Positions 15,037-23,392 of a DNA stretch of 27,005 bases are shown here, in pieces; within the stretch, counting starts at the first letter, position 1; every line of letters starts with the position of its first letter. This DNA comes from Bacillaceae bacterium UBA7792. GTDB taxonomy: Bacteria > Bacillota > Bacilli > Bacillales > Cytobacillaceae. The translations under genes were made by a program, and so were the position numbers. The stretch spans positions 5,814 to 32,818 of the forward strand of contig DLCS01000113.1 of the NCBI GenBank assembly GCA_002480735.1, in the 5' to 3' direction. The notes beneath the pieces were generated by a model. It was not told the origin of the DNA. It made no database searches and saw nothing but the letters and a program-made list of their open reading frames with translations.

Positions 15037-15084
15037 GGTACCAGGTACCTTTTTGAACCATAGTTCAAAAAAGTACCTGGTACC
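15037..15084. repeat. Hairpin repeat copy 2 (GGTACC family)
   Basis: Arms 15037-15058 (GGTACCAGGTAC, CTTTTTGAAC) and 15063-15084 (GTTCAAAAAAG, TACCTGGTACC) form a 22-bp stem with one mismatch and a CATA loop. Copy 1 lies exactly 700 bp upstream. As read in the plus direction the stem could also act as a terminator-like barrier, though it has no T-run after it. Confidence 0.88.
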
Positions 15085-15137
15085 AACCGGATTGCTCTCT
15101 TTCACGAATTCGACAAATTTTTATTAGGTTTTTCACT

Positions 15138-15173
15138 GTTTTAGCAGGAGTTTTATGGGTTAAAATAGAAATA
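15138..15173 (+). promoter_or_regulatory. Candidate SigmaB and overlapping SigmaH promoter of hpf
   Basis: SigmaB-like: GTTTTA (15138-15143), 13 nt, GGGTTA (15157-15162) against consensus GTTTAA/GGGTAT. SigmaH-like: GCAGGAGTT (15144-15152), 12 nt, ATAGAAATA (15165-15173) against RnAGGAWWW/RnnGAATWW. B. subtilis hpf (yvyD) is known to use both sigma factors, which supports the reading. A 6-bp hairpin (ACCCAG/CTGGGT, 15217-15240) lies in the leader. Confidence 0.5.
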
Positions 15174-15289
15174 GTATACATAGCCTTATTTTAAGGTTCT
15201 GTATAAATCCTTTGCTACCCAGAGCAAACTCCTACTGGGTGCAAAAGATGTATACGTTATTGGATTATAGGAAAAGGAGGAGTTCACTT

Positions 15290-15841
15290 ATGAATTTTAA
15301 CGTACGAGGAGAAAACATTGAGGTAACTCCAGCAATTAGAGAGTATGTCGAAAAGAAAATTAGTAAACTGGAAAGATATTTTACAGAAACTCCTGAAGCA
15401 AATGTGCATGTGAATTTACGAATTTACAATGACAAGAAATCTAAGGTAGAAGTTACGATTCCAATGCCAAATCTTGTATTGCGTGCAGAGGAAGTTCATG
15501 AGGATATGTATGCAGCGATTGATTTAATTACCGATAAATTAGAGCGTCAAATCCGCAAGTACAAAACAAAGGTGAACCGCAAGTCCCGTGAAAAAGGTCA
15601 TGTGAATACAGTATTTACAACTTTCGAGGACAGCAGCGCACCAACGATTGAAGAAGAGCATGAGCTCGAGGTTGTTCGTCAAAAGAGCTTTGACTTGAAG
15701 CCGATGGACAGCGAGGAAGCGATTCTTCAAATGAACATGCTTGGTCATAATTTCTACGTTTTCACAAACGCTGAAACAAACTTAACGAACGTTGTTTATA
15801 AGCGTAAGGATGGCCGCTATGGCTTAATCGAAGCGCAGTAA
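15290..15841 (+). CDS. hpf: Long-form ribosome hibernation promoting factor
   Basis: The ATG at 15290 has AAAGGAGG 9 nt upstream and gives MNFNVRGENIEVTPAIREYVEKK, the standard start; 183 residues, the length of long HPF (YvyD). The N-terminal S30AE domain (1-100) binds the 30S decoding site, and a linker leads to the C-terminal dimerisation domain (about 125-183: FDLKPMDSEEAILQMNMLGHN.. FYVFTNAET.. VVYKRKDGRYGLIEAQ) which joins two ribosomes into the inactive 100S form. Upstream has stress/stationary-phase promoter candidates. Located between fliT and secA as in B. subtilis, but here separated from each by inserted genes. Own terminator. Confidence 0.96.
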   Translation: MNFNVRGENIEVTPAIREYVEKKISKLERYFTETPEANVHVNLRIYNDKKSKVEVTIPMPNLVLRAEEVHEDMYAAIDLITDKLERQIRKYKTKVNRKSREKGHVNTVFTTFEDSSAPTIEEEHELEVVRQKSFDLKPMDSEEAILQMNMLGHNFYVFTNAETNLTNVVYKRKDGRYGLIEAQ

Positions 15842-15853
15842 AAATGGACAACG

Positions 15854-15888
15854 AACCGCAGTCACCTTTTTCGTGGCTGCGGTTTTTA
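15854..15888 (+). terminator. Terminator after hpf
   Basis: AACCGCAGTCAC (15854-15865) pairs with GTGGCTGCGGTT (15873-15884) with one G-T, followed by a T tract (15883-15887). Confidence 0.9.
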
Positions 15889-15981
15889 TTTGTTCTGGAG
15901 AACTAAGTGAATCTACTAACCCGTAACCCCATTTAAAACAGCTTCAACAGAAATATTAATCCATCCCCCAAAAAACAAAAA

Positions 15982-16010
15982 TTGTACAATCCTTCACATT
16001 ATATTAAAAT
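15982..16010 (+). promoter_or_regulatory. Candidate SigmaA promoter of the ywrD-like gene
   Basis: TTGTAC (15982-15987), 17-nt spacer, TAAAAT (16005-16010). It predicts a leader of about 145 nt. The gap 15888-16161 holds no gene; besides this promoter it contains the inverted repeat at 16066-16141. Confidence 0.55.
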
Positions 16011-16065
16011 ATGAATATATGAATTTTAAACCTATTCACACAAATCACAATAAAACCATAACAGC

Positions 16066-16141
16066 AGGACCCCTTCTCAAGAATACGCCCAAAATCATGA
16101 TATTTCTGAAAATCCCTACATAGCTTGAGAAAAGGGCCTCT
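16066..16141 (+). promoter_or_regulatory. Long-range inverted repeat in the leader of the ywrD-like gene
   Basis: Left arm AGGACCCCTTCTCAAG (16066-16081) can pair with CTTGAGAAAAGGGCCTCT (16124-16141) with two small bulges/mismatches. The right arm ends about 6 nt before the AAGGAGG ribosome binding site, so folding could affect translation or the site could bind a regulator. There is no T-run. Confidence 0.4.
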
Positions 16142-16161
16142 AAGTTAAGGAGGCAAACAAG

Positions 16162-17772
16162 GTGAATCTTGATTTTCAATATTATCCATATCCATCTCAG
16201 CGGACGGCGGTCTTTGCTAAAAGAGGAATGGTAGCCACATCTCAGCCGCTGGCAGCCCAGGCTGGACTCGATATTCTAAAAAAAGGCGGCAATGCCATTG
16301 ATGCAGCGATTGCGACGGCTGCCATGTTAACCGTCGTGGAACCAACCTCAAATGGTATCGGGGGAGACGCCTTTGCACTTGTGTGGACAAAGGGCGAGCT
16401 CCATGGTTTGAACGGAAGCGGTCCTGCACCGAAGTCTATTAGTATTGATGCGGTGAAGGAAAGGGGCTTTGATGAGATGCCGACCTACGGCTGGCTCCCT
16501 GTCACCGTTCCAGGAGCACCGTCTGCGTGGGCAGAATTATCGAAAAGATTTGGTAAGCTATCTTTAAAAGAGGTCCTTCAGCCAGCGATCGATTATGCAG
16601 AAAACGGTTTTCCGCTTACGCCGATCCTAGGGCGCTATTGGGGAATTGCTTATAAAAGATTTAAGGAACTTTTAACGGGGGAAGAATTCCAACATTGGTT
16701 TGATATCTTTGCACCACATGGAAGGGCGCCAAAGGTCGGCGAAGTTTGGAAGTCGGAAGGTCATGCAGCAACCCTTCGTTCCATTGCGGAAACAAATGGG
16801 GAAAGTTTTTATCGGGGAGAACTTGCTGAGAAAATCGATGCTTTTTCGAAAAAATATAATGGGTTCCTCACGAAGGAGGACCTTGCCGATTATAAAGCCG
16901 AATGGGTTCAGCCGATTAAGGTTAACTACCGCGGGTATGATGTATGGGAGATTCCGCCGAACGGTCAAGGTCTAGTGGCCCTTTTGGCATTAAATATTGT
17001 TCAGGGCTATGACTTCCACACGAGAGATTTCGTTGACACCTACCACAAGCAAATTGAGGCGATGAAGCTTGCTTTCACAGACGGAAAAGCTTTTATCACG
17101 GACCCGAAGGAAATGAAATTGACGATTGATGAATTACTATCAGAAGCTTATGCTGTGAGTCGAAGAAATGAAATTACGGAAGAGGCAATCCTTCCGAACC
17201 CATATCAGCCGCCAAGCGGGGGCACGGTCTATCTTGCAACGGCTGACGGGGAGGGCAACATGGTTTCCTTTATCCAGAGCAATTACATGGGCTTTGGTTC
17301 AGGACTTGTGGTACCTGGTACCGGAATTGCTTTGCAAAATAGGGGGCGGGATTTCTCCCTTGATCCGGAGCACCACAATGCGCTACAACCAGGCAAAAAA
17401 ACATATCATACGATCATTCCGGGATTTCTTACAAAGGGAAGCGAGGCAATTGGGCCATTTGGCGTGATGGGTGGATACATGCAGCCGCAGGGACATATGC
17501 AGGTCATCATGAATACCATCGATTTCCACCTCAATCCCCAGGCTGCCCTAGATGCTCCGAGGTGGCAATGGGTTGGTGAAAAGAAAATTCAAGTTGAGCC
17601 TCATTTCCCAAATCATCTTGCACAAGCGCTTGCTCGCAAAGGGCATCAGGTGGAAATGTCGGTCGACACTGGTGGATTTGGACGTGGACAAATTATTTGG
17701 CGTGATCCGGATACAGGTGTCCTTATCGGTGGTACGGAAGCACGCACCGATGGGACAATTGCTGTTTGGTAA
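16162..17772 (+). CDS. ywrD: Gamma-glutamyltransferase family protein (YwrD-like)
   Basis: GTG at 16162 with AAGGAGG 8 nt upstream; 536 residues, close to YwrD (about 525). The N-terminal-nucleophile GGT fold is clear: GMVATSQPLAAQAGLDILKKGGNAIDAA (given here in part: KKGGNAIDAA, about 40-49), VEPTSNGIGGDAF (about 59-71), GWLPVTVPG (about 112-120). The autoprocessing and catalytic Thr is Thr355 in PSGGTVYL, followed by a YMGFGSG loop and GVMGGYMQPQGH (about 434-445). Processing at Gly354/Thr355 would give large and small subunits. No signal peptide is seen, unlike secreted Ggt, so it should act in the cytoplasm; members may hydrolyse glutathione or gamma-glutamyl/cephalosporin-type amides. 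Next to CHR genes as in the ywrD-ywrB-ywrA locus of B. subtilis. Confidence 0.88.
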   Translation: MNLDFQYYPYPSQRTAVFAKRGMVATSQPLAAQAGLDILKKGGNAIDAAIATAAMLTVVEPTSNGIGGDAFALVWTKGELHGLNGSGPAPKSISIDAVKERGFDEMPTYGWLPVTVPGAPSAWAELSKRFGKLSLKEVLQPAIDYAENGFPLTPILGRYWGIAYKRFKELLTGEEFQHWFDIFAPHGRAPKVGEVWKSEGHAATLRSIAETNGESFYRGELAEKIDAFSKKYNGFLTKEDLADYKAEWVQPIKVNYRGYDVWEIPPNGQGLVALLALNIVQGYDFHTRDFVDTYHKQIEAMKLAFTDGKAFITDPKEMKLTIDELLSEAYAVSRRNEITEEAILPNPYQPPSGGTVYLATADGEGNMVSFIQSNYMGFGSGLVVPGTGIALQNRGRDFSLDPEHHNALQPGKKTYHTIIPGFLTKGSEAIGPFGVMGGYMQPQGHMQVIMNTIDFHLNPQAALDAPRWQWVGEKKIQVEPHFPNHLAQALARKGHQVEMSVDTGGFGRGQIIWRDPDTGVLIGGTEARTDGTIAVW

Positions 17773-17810
17773 TGTAAGTACAAGTTAATTAGGAGCAGGA
17801 GAGTGCACTG

Positions 17811-17840
17811 TTGACTCGATGGCCGTAAAGGAAACAGAAT
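17811..17840 (+). promoter_or_regulatory. Candidate promoter of the CHR pair
   Basis: TTGACT (17811-17816), 18-nt spacer, CAGAAT (17835-17840). The -35 is good, the -10 weak. The hairpin at 17859-17883 would fall at about +13 to +37. Confidence 0.35.
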
Positions 17841-17858
17841 GGTGTTATCATCCATGAA

Positions 17859-17890
17859 GAGTGGTATATTAGGTATACCACTTTCTTTGT
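17859..17890 (+). promoter_or_regulatory. Perfect inverted repeat upstream of the CHR genes (operator or attenuator)
   Basis: AGTGGTATA (17860-17868) and TATACCACT (17874-17882) are exact complements around TTAGG, followed by TTCTTTGT. It could be a binding site for a regulator or a weak attenuator; it lies 80 nt before the first CHR start. Confidence 0.45.
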
Positions 17891-17961
17891 CATGGAGAGG
17901 GCCAGGTGTAATTGACTCTATCTTCACTACAATTTATATAGAAGGGAAAGGTGACGGGACG

Positions 17962-18528
17962 ATGAAACAGCTCGAAATTTTTATAGCCTTTTTTCGCTCG
18001 GGGATATTAGGTTATGGCGGCGGACCGTCTGCGATTCCCCTCGTTCATAAGGAAGTCGTAGATACATTTAAATGGATGGATACAGATGAATTTGGTGATA
18101 TCTTAGCACTTGCCAATGCCCTGCCAGGTCCAATTAATACGAAAATGGCGGGGTATATCGGGTATCGTGTTGGCGGTGTGCTCGGCATGATCAATGCCCT
18201 CGTGGCAACGATGGTTCCAACGATCCTGCTGATGATTCTTCTATTAAACGTATTGAATGCATACCGGGATCAACCTTGGGTGCATGGGATGGCAACAGCG
18301 GTTATACCGGTTGTCATGGTGTTACTCGGAACCCTAACCTGGGATTTTGTGAAAAAATCGTCCAAATCGCAGCTTGGCTGGAAATGGACCTTTATTTTTA
18401 TCTTTGTCAGTACCATTCTGTTACAATTCCTTCATATTCATCCTGCCATTATTATTATCGTCTTACTTGTCGCAGCCTTAGTGAAAAAGGATTCTGCTGG
18501 TGAAAAAGGGGAGAAGCAAGTATCATGA
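17962..18528 (+). CDS. ywrB: Chromate transporter half-protein (CHR family, YwrB-like)
   Basis: The ATG at 17962 has AAGGTGA 7 nt upstream and gives 188 residues starting MKQLEIFIAFFRSGILGYGG; a longer frame from 17839 has no good site. Signature residues of short-chain CHR proteins are present: GGGPSAIPLV (about 20-29), LANALPGPINTKMAGYIGYRVGG (quoted in part: NALPGPINTKMAGYIG) and about five to six TM helices. Short CHR proteins function as pairs of homologous, oppositely inserted halves that export chromate; here the partner gene overlaps by 4 nt (ATGA). The C-terminal tail is lysine-rich. Confidence 0.9.
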   Translation: MKQLEIFIAFFRSGILGYGGGPSAIPLVHKEVVDTFKWMDTDEFGDILALANALPGPINTKMAGYIGYRVGGVLGMINALVATMVPTILLMILLLNVLNAYRDQPWVHGMATAVIPVVMVLLGTLTWDFVKKSSKSQLGWKWTFIFIFVSTILLQFLHIHPAIIIIVLLVAALVKKDSAGEKGEKQVS

Positions 18529-19055
18529 TTTATTGGAAAATATTTTTGGCATTTTTCATCCCTGGAATCCTCGGGTATGGTGGAGGACCCGCTTCAATCC
18601 CTCTCATCGAAAACGAGGTTGTGGATCGCTACGGCTGGCTGACCGTTAACGAATTTAGTGAGGTGCTGGCGCTGGCCAATGCCTTGCCAGGTCCGATCGC
18701 CACCAAGATGGCAGGTTATATCGGCTTTCAACAGGCCGGGTTTCTTGGTGCTACTGTCGCTATTTTTGCAACCGTTGGCCCTTCGCTCATTTTAATGCTT
18801 GGCTTGTTGGGGATCCTCATGAAACACAAGGATTCTCCGCGGGTCAAACGGATGACGACGCTGATTCGCCCGGTTATTGCTGTGTTGCTTGGCGTTATGA
18901 CCTATGATTTTTTCTTTTCTGCCTATGAGGGTGTAGGGATCTGGCAAACTCTCTTTCTCGGGGTAGGAAGCTATATTCTCATGGAAAAAATGAAGGTTCA
19001 CCCAGCTTATGTGATCGCTGGAGCGCTCGTTTACGGGGCAGTGGTCCTGTCCTAA
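18525..19055 (+). CDS. ywrA: Chromate transporter half-protein (CHR family, YwrA-like)
   Basis: 176 residues, starts inside the stop of the preceding gene (ATGA). Shares the same motifs: GILGYGGGPASIPLIENEVV (about 14-33) and NALPGPIATKMAGYIGFQQAG (quoted in part: LPGPIATKMAGYIG). It pairs with the upstream protein to form the two-subunit transporter in the membrane. The pair is about 45% similar by eye within the first 70 residues, indicating duplication. Terminated by a hairpin 30 nt downstream. Confidence 0.9.
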   Translation: MIYWKIFLAFFIPGILGYGGGPASIPLIENEVVDRYGWLTVNEFSEVLALANALPGPIATKMAGYIGFQQAGFLGATVAIFATVGPSLILMLGLLGILMKHKDSPRVKRMTTLIRPVIAVLLGVMTYDFFFSAYEGVGIWQTLFLGVGSYILMEKMKVHPAYVIAGALVYGAVVLS

Positions 19056-19081
19056 GCCACCAAGTTATCACAAATTGATGA

Positions 19082-19130
19082 AAAATAACAACAGTTGTCT
19101 AATTTTCATAGATAGCTGTTTTATTTTTTT
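19082..19130 (+). terminator. Terminator after the CHR genes
   Basis: AAATAACAACAGTTGTCTA and TAGATAGCTGTTTTATTT form an imperfect stem around ATTTTCA, followed by a T tract up to 19130. Confidence 0.75.
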
Positions 19131-19231
19131 GAGAAAATGTTTAGACTGGTAGTAAAAGGGACTTTCTTTAAAATTCACTACCTTTGCAATAACGAAAAAA
19201 TAGACTTATAGATAGAAAAGAGGAGAAACCA

Positions 19232-20374
19232 ATGGTGCAAACGAAGGTGAGCCGTAATGAGCCATGTCCATGCGGAAGCGGGAAGAAATACAAGAAATGC
19301 TGCGGGCTTCAGAAGACGGTATCAATCACTTCCATTATCGAAAAAGAAATCATGGACATACAGGCGCAGGTGCTCCATTATGCGATGGAGAGATTTGAGA
19401 TTGAGCTAGATGATGATTTTTCTGGGAGGATTGACCGCCTTTTAGTCGAGGATGAAGACGAAATGGAGTATTATTTGTTTGTGCACACCCTCTGGTTCAC
19501 ATCCTTTGTCCCCGTCGATCATGGAAAAACAATTCTACAGCATTTTATTGAAGAAAAAAGCAGAATGATTCAGCGGCCGAAGGTAAAAGAGATTCTTCAA
19601 ACATGGACAAACCCTAGACCGATTGCGGGAAGAGTGGTTGGAATCACTTCGGATACTATGGCAGTGAGGGATGCATTTACCAATGAAGTCCACCAAATCA
19701 AGCTGTTAGAAGAATATGACGTAACAGCTAACGCCTTCTTATTTGCCATTCTTGTTCCATTTGGTACGGAGTGGATCGTATTCCCTACCATTTTTGACAT
19801 GGAAGGAGAGGATAACGAGAAGGAGGAGCTTTTCCTAAGGAAGGAATTCGGACGTACGACCTATGACAACCCCATAGAGTTCTTACAGGAGCAGTTTCTT
19901 GATTTGATGAACACCTTACCGTATGCGATGCTTGATTATGGATCGGGTAGCATTGACTGGAAGAACGATGCTCACAGGGAAATAGCGGTTCTTTTTGAAG
20001 AAAAAATGAAAGAGGGATCTGCTCCTGATACGCTCATTGCCACAGGACTTCTTCTTTGGTTTAAATACTGTGAAAAGGATCTAAAGCTGATTAAAAAGCC
20101 AGAAACCTATGCAGCAGCCATTCATTATTTGAACCTGAAGGCTAATCCAATGCTCGATCTAACAAAAAAAGAGATCGCAAATCTATATGGAATCTCTCCC
20201 TCTACTTTGGGTACGGCCATTAGAGATATGGAATTTGATTTATATGAAGAGCTTATGGAGTTAAAGGGCATGTATCTAGAGCAAATCATAGAGGATTTGG
20301 AGTTAGGATCCTTTGGTTTTCCCGATGATGACTGGGATGACGAAGAGGACGATGACGATGGATATCTATTCTAA
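19232..20374 (+). CDS. SEC-C zinc-motif protein with TFIIB-like helix-turn-helix segment
   Basis: 380 residues; the ATG is preceded by AGAGGAGA. An N-terminal SEC-C motif, [17 protein letters not shown] with C12, C14, C23 and C24, binds zinc and is the same module as at the C-terminus of SecA, the next gene. The body (about 30-285) is a conserved but uncharacterised region, rich in acidic residues and helices. Residues about 290-335 (AAAIHYLNLKANPML, then DLTKKEIANLYGISPSTL) look like a cyclin-type/HTH unit of TFIIB. The last 18 residues are almost all Asp/Glu (DDDWDDEEDDDDG). Cytoplasmic. Ribosome or SecA/SecB-related work is plausible because SEC-C modules bind such partners; that is inference. 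It carries its own terminator, so it is not obviously cotranscribed with secA. Confidence 0.78.
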   Translation: MVQTKVSRNEPCPCGSGKKYKKCCGLQKTVSITSIIEKEIMDIQAQVLHYAMERFEIELDDDFSGRIDRLLVEDEDEMEYYLFVHTLWFTSFVPVDHGKTILQHFIEEKSRMIQRPKVKEILQTWTNPRPIAGRVVGITSDTMAVRDAFTNEVHQIKLLEEYDVTANAFLFAILVPFGTEWIVFPTIFDMEGEDNEKEELFLRKEFGRTTYDNPIEFLQEQFLDLMNTLPYAMLDYGSGSIDWKNDAHREIAVLFEEKMKEGSAPDTLIATGLLLWFKYCEKDLKLIKKPETYAAAIHYLNLKANPMLDLTKKEIANLYGISPSTLGTAIRDMEFDLYEELMELKGMYLEQIIEDLELGSFGFPDDDWDDEEDDDDGYLF

Positions 20375-20380
20375 TAGATG

Positions 20381-20409
20381 AAAAGGCTGGCTTTTTAGTC
20401 AGTCTTTTT
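20381..20409 (+). terminator. Terminator after the SEC-C protein gene
   Basis: AAAAGGCTGGC (20381-20391) pairs with GTCAGTCTTTT (20398-20408), 11 bp with two G-T pairs, T-rich end. Confidence 0.75.
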
Positions 20410-20433
20410 GTGATAAAGGGCCCTTTACAAAAG

Positions 20434-20462
20434 TTGTCACTCCTCTTTGGAAGTGGTAATAT
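20434..20462 (+). promoter_or_regulatory. secA: Candidate SigmaA promoter of secA
   Basis: TTGTCA (20434-20439), exactly 17 nt, TAATAT (20457-20462). It predicts a 5' leader of about 375 nt for secA. Confidence 0.6.
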
Positions 20463-20845
20463 GATAAGGAATAAACTTGATTTCAGCAAAGTTAAGACAG
20501 CAAGATTACAGAGAAAAATTCTCTATTTAGAATACAAAATGAGAGAGAGGATTTCGCCTTTCTTTTTTGTTTTGGCAAATCTTCCACGGATTATGGTCAT
20601 AGAATGGTCCTCATACCGACCATTCCATTTCATACAGAGTAAGTGCCACGCATAAGATCCCCCAGCACTTTTCTCCTCTGTTTTAAGAGTTGGCTGTATG
20701 AAATAACGATTTAGTGATCAATTAATTGTTCAAATGGAACAATGTTTGAGAAAAATGCTATTGTTTTGGCCTAGTTGGAGAGCGGAGTAGCGAGAGGCTT
20801 CTCCACTAGCAGATTATAAAGCCTTATTTAAAAGGAGCGTATTCA
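20463..20845 (+). other. Long untranslated leader of secA with hairpins, no convincing gene
   Basis: A 380-nt stretch before secA. Seen in it: a perfect hairpin GAATGGTC / GACCATTC (20602-20625, loop 8 nt), an inverted repeat TTGTTC-AAAT-GGAACAA (about 20728-20744) and GGAGA...TCTCC around 20775-20803, close to the secA ribosome binding site. A 38-codon frame from about 20539 (MRERISPFFFVLANLPRIMV...) is hydrophobic in part but has no ribosome binding site, so I do not call it a gene. Confidence 0.45.
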
Positions 20846-23359
20846 ATGCTTGGAATGTTAAATAAAGTTTTCGATCCAACCAAACGTGATCTAAAGCGTT
20901 TGACGAAATTAAGTGAACAAATTGACGCACTTGCCAGTAAAACAGCTGCTTTAACGGATGAGCAGCTGCGCATGAAGACAGTTGAATTTAAGGAACGTCA
21001 TCATAAGGGCGAATCCTTGGACGATCTTTTAGTAGAAGCATTTGCGGTTGTTCGTGAGGCGGCCAAGCGTGTGCTTGGACTTTATCCATATCCTGTCCAG
21101 CTCATGGGGGGGGCAGCCCTTCATGAAGGGAATATTGCGGAGATGAAGACAGGGGAAGGAAAAACGTTAACGGCGACGATGCCGGTATACCTGAACGCTC
21201 TTTCTGGAAAAGGGGTACATGTTGTTACCGTGAACGAATACCTTGCTTCCCGTGACGCAACGGAAATGGGTCAGCTTTACGAATTTTTAGGCTTAACCGT
21301 GGGTTTGAATTCCAATGGGCTTTCGAAGGAAGAGAAGCAAGCGGCCTATGCCTGCGATATTACGTACAGCACAAATAACGAGCTTGGCTTCGACTACCTG
21401 CGTGATAACATGGTGCTCTACAAGGAGCAAAAGGTTCAGCGCCCGCTTAATTTTGCGATTATTGACGAGGTTGACTCCATTTTAATTGATGAGGCTCGTA
21501 CACCGCTCATTATTTCTGGGTCAGCTCAGAAGTCAACCGCTCTCTATATTCAGGCGAATGCATTTGTTCGTACCTTGAAAAAAGAAACGGATTATACGTA
21601 TGATGAGAAAACGAAGGGAGTTCAATTAACAGAGGACGGGATCTCCAAGGCAGAGAAGGCTTTTGGGATTGAGAACCTTTTTGATATCCGTCATGTTTCC
21701 CTCAACCATCATATCAATCAGGCGTTAAAGGCCCATGCGAGCATGCATATCGATGTTGATTACGTCGTGCAGGATGGGGAAATTGTCATTGTTGACCAGT
21801 TTACTGGACGTTTGATGAAGGGGCGTCGCTATAGCGATGGACTTCACCAGGCCATTGAGGCGAAGGAAGGTCTTGAAATTCAAAATGAAAGCATGACCCT
21901 CGCATCGATTACGTTCCAGAACTATTTCCGTATGTACAATAAGCTTGCGGGGATGACGGGTACTGCGAAGACAGAGGAAGAAGAATTCCGCAATATTTAT
22001 AATATGAATGTTATCGTGATTCCGACGAATAGGCCGATTACTCGTGATGATCGTGCCGACTTAATCTATGCGACTATGGATGGCAAGTTCCGCGCGGTCG
22101 TCGAGGATATCGCTGAACGCCATAAAAAGGGCCAGCCGGTGCTAGTTGGTACGGTTGCGATTGAAACATCTGAGCTGATTTCAAAGTATTTGACGAAAAA
22201 AGGCATCCATCACAATGTCTTAAATGCGAAAAACCATGGACGTGAAGCCGAAATCATTGCATCTGCCGGAGAAAAGGGTTCTGTTACAATTGCCACCAAC
22301 ATGGCTGGTCGTGGTACAGATATCAAGCTTGGTGAGGGTGTGAAGGAGCTTGGTGGCTTGGCGGTTATTGGTACGGAAAGACATGAAAGCCGACGGATCG
22401 ATAACCAGCTTCGTGGACGTTCTGGTCGTCAAGGGGACCCAGGGGTTACGCAATTCTATCTATCGATGGAAGATGAATTAATGCGTCGCTTCGGCTCAGA
22501 CAATATGAAGGCCATGATGACGAAACTTGGAATGGATGATTCTCAACCAATCCAAAGTAAAATGGTTTCCAAGGCGGTTGAATCTGCGCAAAAACGGGTA
22601 GAAGGAAATAACTTTGATGCTCGTAAACAATTGCTATCCTATGATGACGTATTGCGCCAGCAGCGTGAAATTATTTACAAGCAGCGTAATGAAGTGCTTG
22701 AATCTGATAATTTACGAGAAATTCTCCAGAATATGATTTTGAGCTCTTTGAGCCGTCACGTGGAGGCCTTTACGCCTGCTAATGAAGAGCCAGAGAAGTG
22801 GAATTTACAAGGTTTAATTGACTATGTAAATGGTAATCTTTTACACGAAGGCGATGTCACGGTTGAAGAGCTTCGCGGCAAGGTACCAGAGGAAATCACC
22901 GAGTTGATTTTTGCAAAGGTGAAAGAGCGCTATGAAGAAAAAGAAGCGCAGCTTGCTGAGGAGCAAATGCGTGAATTTGAAAAGGTTGTCTTACTCCGTG
23001 CGGTTGATTCCAAGTGGATTGACCATATCGATGCGATGGATCAGCTTCGTCAGGGAATCCATCTCCGTGCTTACGGACAAATCGATCCATTGCGTGAGTA
23101 CAACCACGAGGGCTTTGCGATGTTTGAAGAAATGATTGCAGCCATTGAGGATGATGCCGCGAAGTACGTCATGAAGGCGGAAATCCGCAATAACCTAGAG
23201 CGTGAGGAAGTCGCAAAGGGTCAGGCCGTCAATCCAAAGGAAGATGGCGAAAAGGTAAAGAAAAAGCCAATCGTCAAAGCCATCAATGTCGGCCGTAATG
23301 ATCCATGTATTTGCGGAAGTGGAAAAAAATACAAAAACTGCTGTGGTCGCACATCATAG
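20846..23359 (+). CDS. secA: Preprotein translocase ATPase SecA
   Basis: 837 residues, near the 841 of B. subtilis; ATG preceded by AAAAGGAG. SecA drives secretory proteins through SecYEG using ATP at the inner face of the membrane. Seen: N-terminal [15 protein letters not shown], Walker A GEGKT (Lys106), [12 protein letters not shown], Walker [17 protein letters not shown] (about 209-224), [14 protein letters not shown] (about 482-495), [13 protein letters not shown] (about 520-532) and the C-terminal zinc/SecB-binding motif with C821, C823, C832 and C833. It has its own promoter and terminator. The next gene on the chromosome is prfB, as in other Bacillus, but with an insertion between. Confidence 0.98.
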   Translation: MLGMLNKVFDPTKRDLKRLTKLSEQIDALASKTAALTDEQLRMKTVEFKERHHKGESLDDLLVEAFAVVREAAKRVLGLYPYPVQLMGGAALHEGNIAEMKTGEGKTLTATMPVYLNALSGKGVHVVTVNEYLASRDATEMGQLYEFLGLTVGLNSNGLSKEEKQAAYACDITYSTNNELGFDYLRDNMVLYKEQKVQRPLNFAIIDEVDSILIDEARTPLIISGSAQKSTALYIQANAFVRTLKKETDYTYDEKTKGVQLTEDGISKAEKAFGIENLFDIRHVSLNHHINQALKAHASMHIDVDYVVQDGEIVIVDQFTGRLMKGRRYSDGLHQAIEAKEGLEIQNESMTLASITFQNYFRMYNKLAGMTGTAKTEEEEFRNIYNMNVIVIPTNRPITRDDRADLIYATMDGKFRAVVEDIAERHKKGQPVLVGTVAIETSELISKYLTKKGIHHNVLNAKNHGREAEIIASAGEKGSVTIATNMAGRGTDIKLGEGVKELGGLAVIGTERHESRRIDNQLRGRSGRQGDPGVTQFYLSMEDELMRRFGSDNMKAMMTKLGMDDSQPIQSKMVSKAVESAQKRVEGNNFDARKQLLSYDDVLRQQREIIYKQRNEVLESDNLREILQNMILSSLSRHVEAFTPANEEPEKWNLQGLIDYVNGNLLHEGDVTVEELRGKVPEEITELIFAKVKERYEEKEAQLAEEQMREFEKVVLLRAVDSKWIDHIDAMDQLRQGIHLRAYGQIDPLREYNHEGFAMFEEMIAAIEDDAAKYVMKAEIRNNLEREEVAKGQAVNPKEDGEKVKKKPIVKAINVGRNDPCICGSGKKYKNCCGRTS

Positions 23360-23367
23360 AAGAAATT

Positions 23368-23392
23368 GGGGTCGGGGAACCGACTCTTTTTT
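23368..23392 (+). terminator. Terminator after secA
   Basis: GGGTCGG (23369-23375), loop GGAA, CCGACTC (23380-23386), one G-T pair, then TTTTTT. Confidence 0.88.

Noticed and set aside
17308..17325. GGTACCTGGTACC inside the ywrD-like gene resembles the core of the hairpin repeats at 14337 and 15037
   Set aside because: It encodes the conserved VVPGTG of the gamma-glutamyltransferase family, so it is coding coincidence.
17839..17961. Longer N-terminus for the first CHR protein
   Set aside because: The extra 41 residues cover the operator-like palindrome, while ATG 17962 has a proper ribosome binding site and matches the family start.
20410..20655. 81-codon ORF before secA as a SecM-like leader peptide
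   Set aside because: Its start coincides with the -10 element of the candidate promoter and internal starts lack ribosome binding sites; no known arrest motif is seen.
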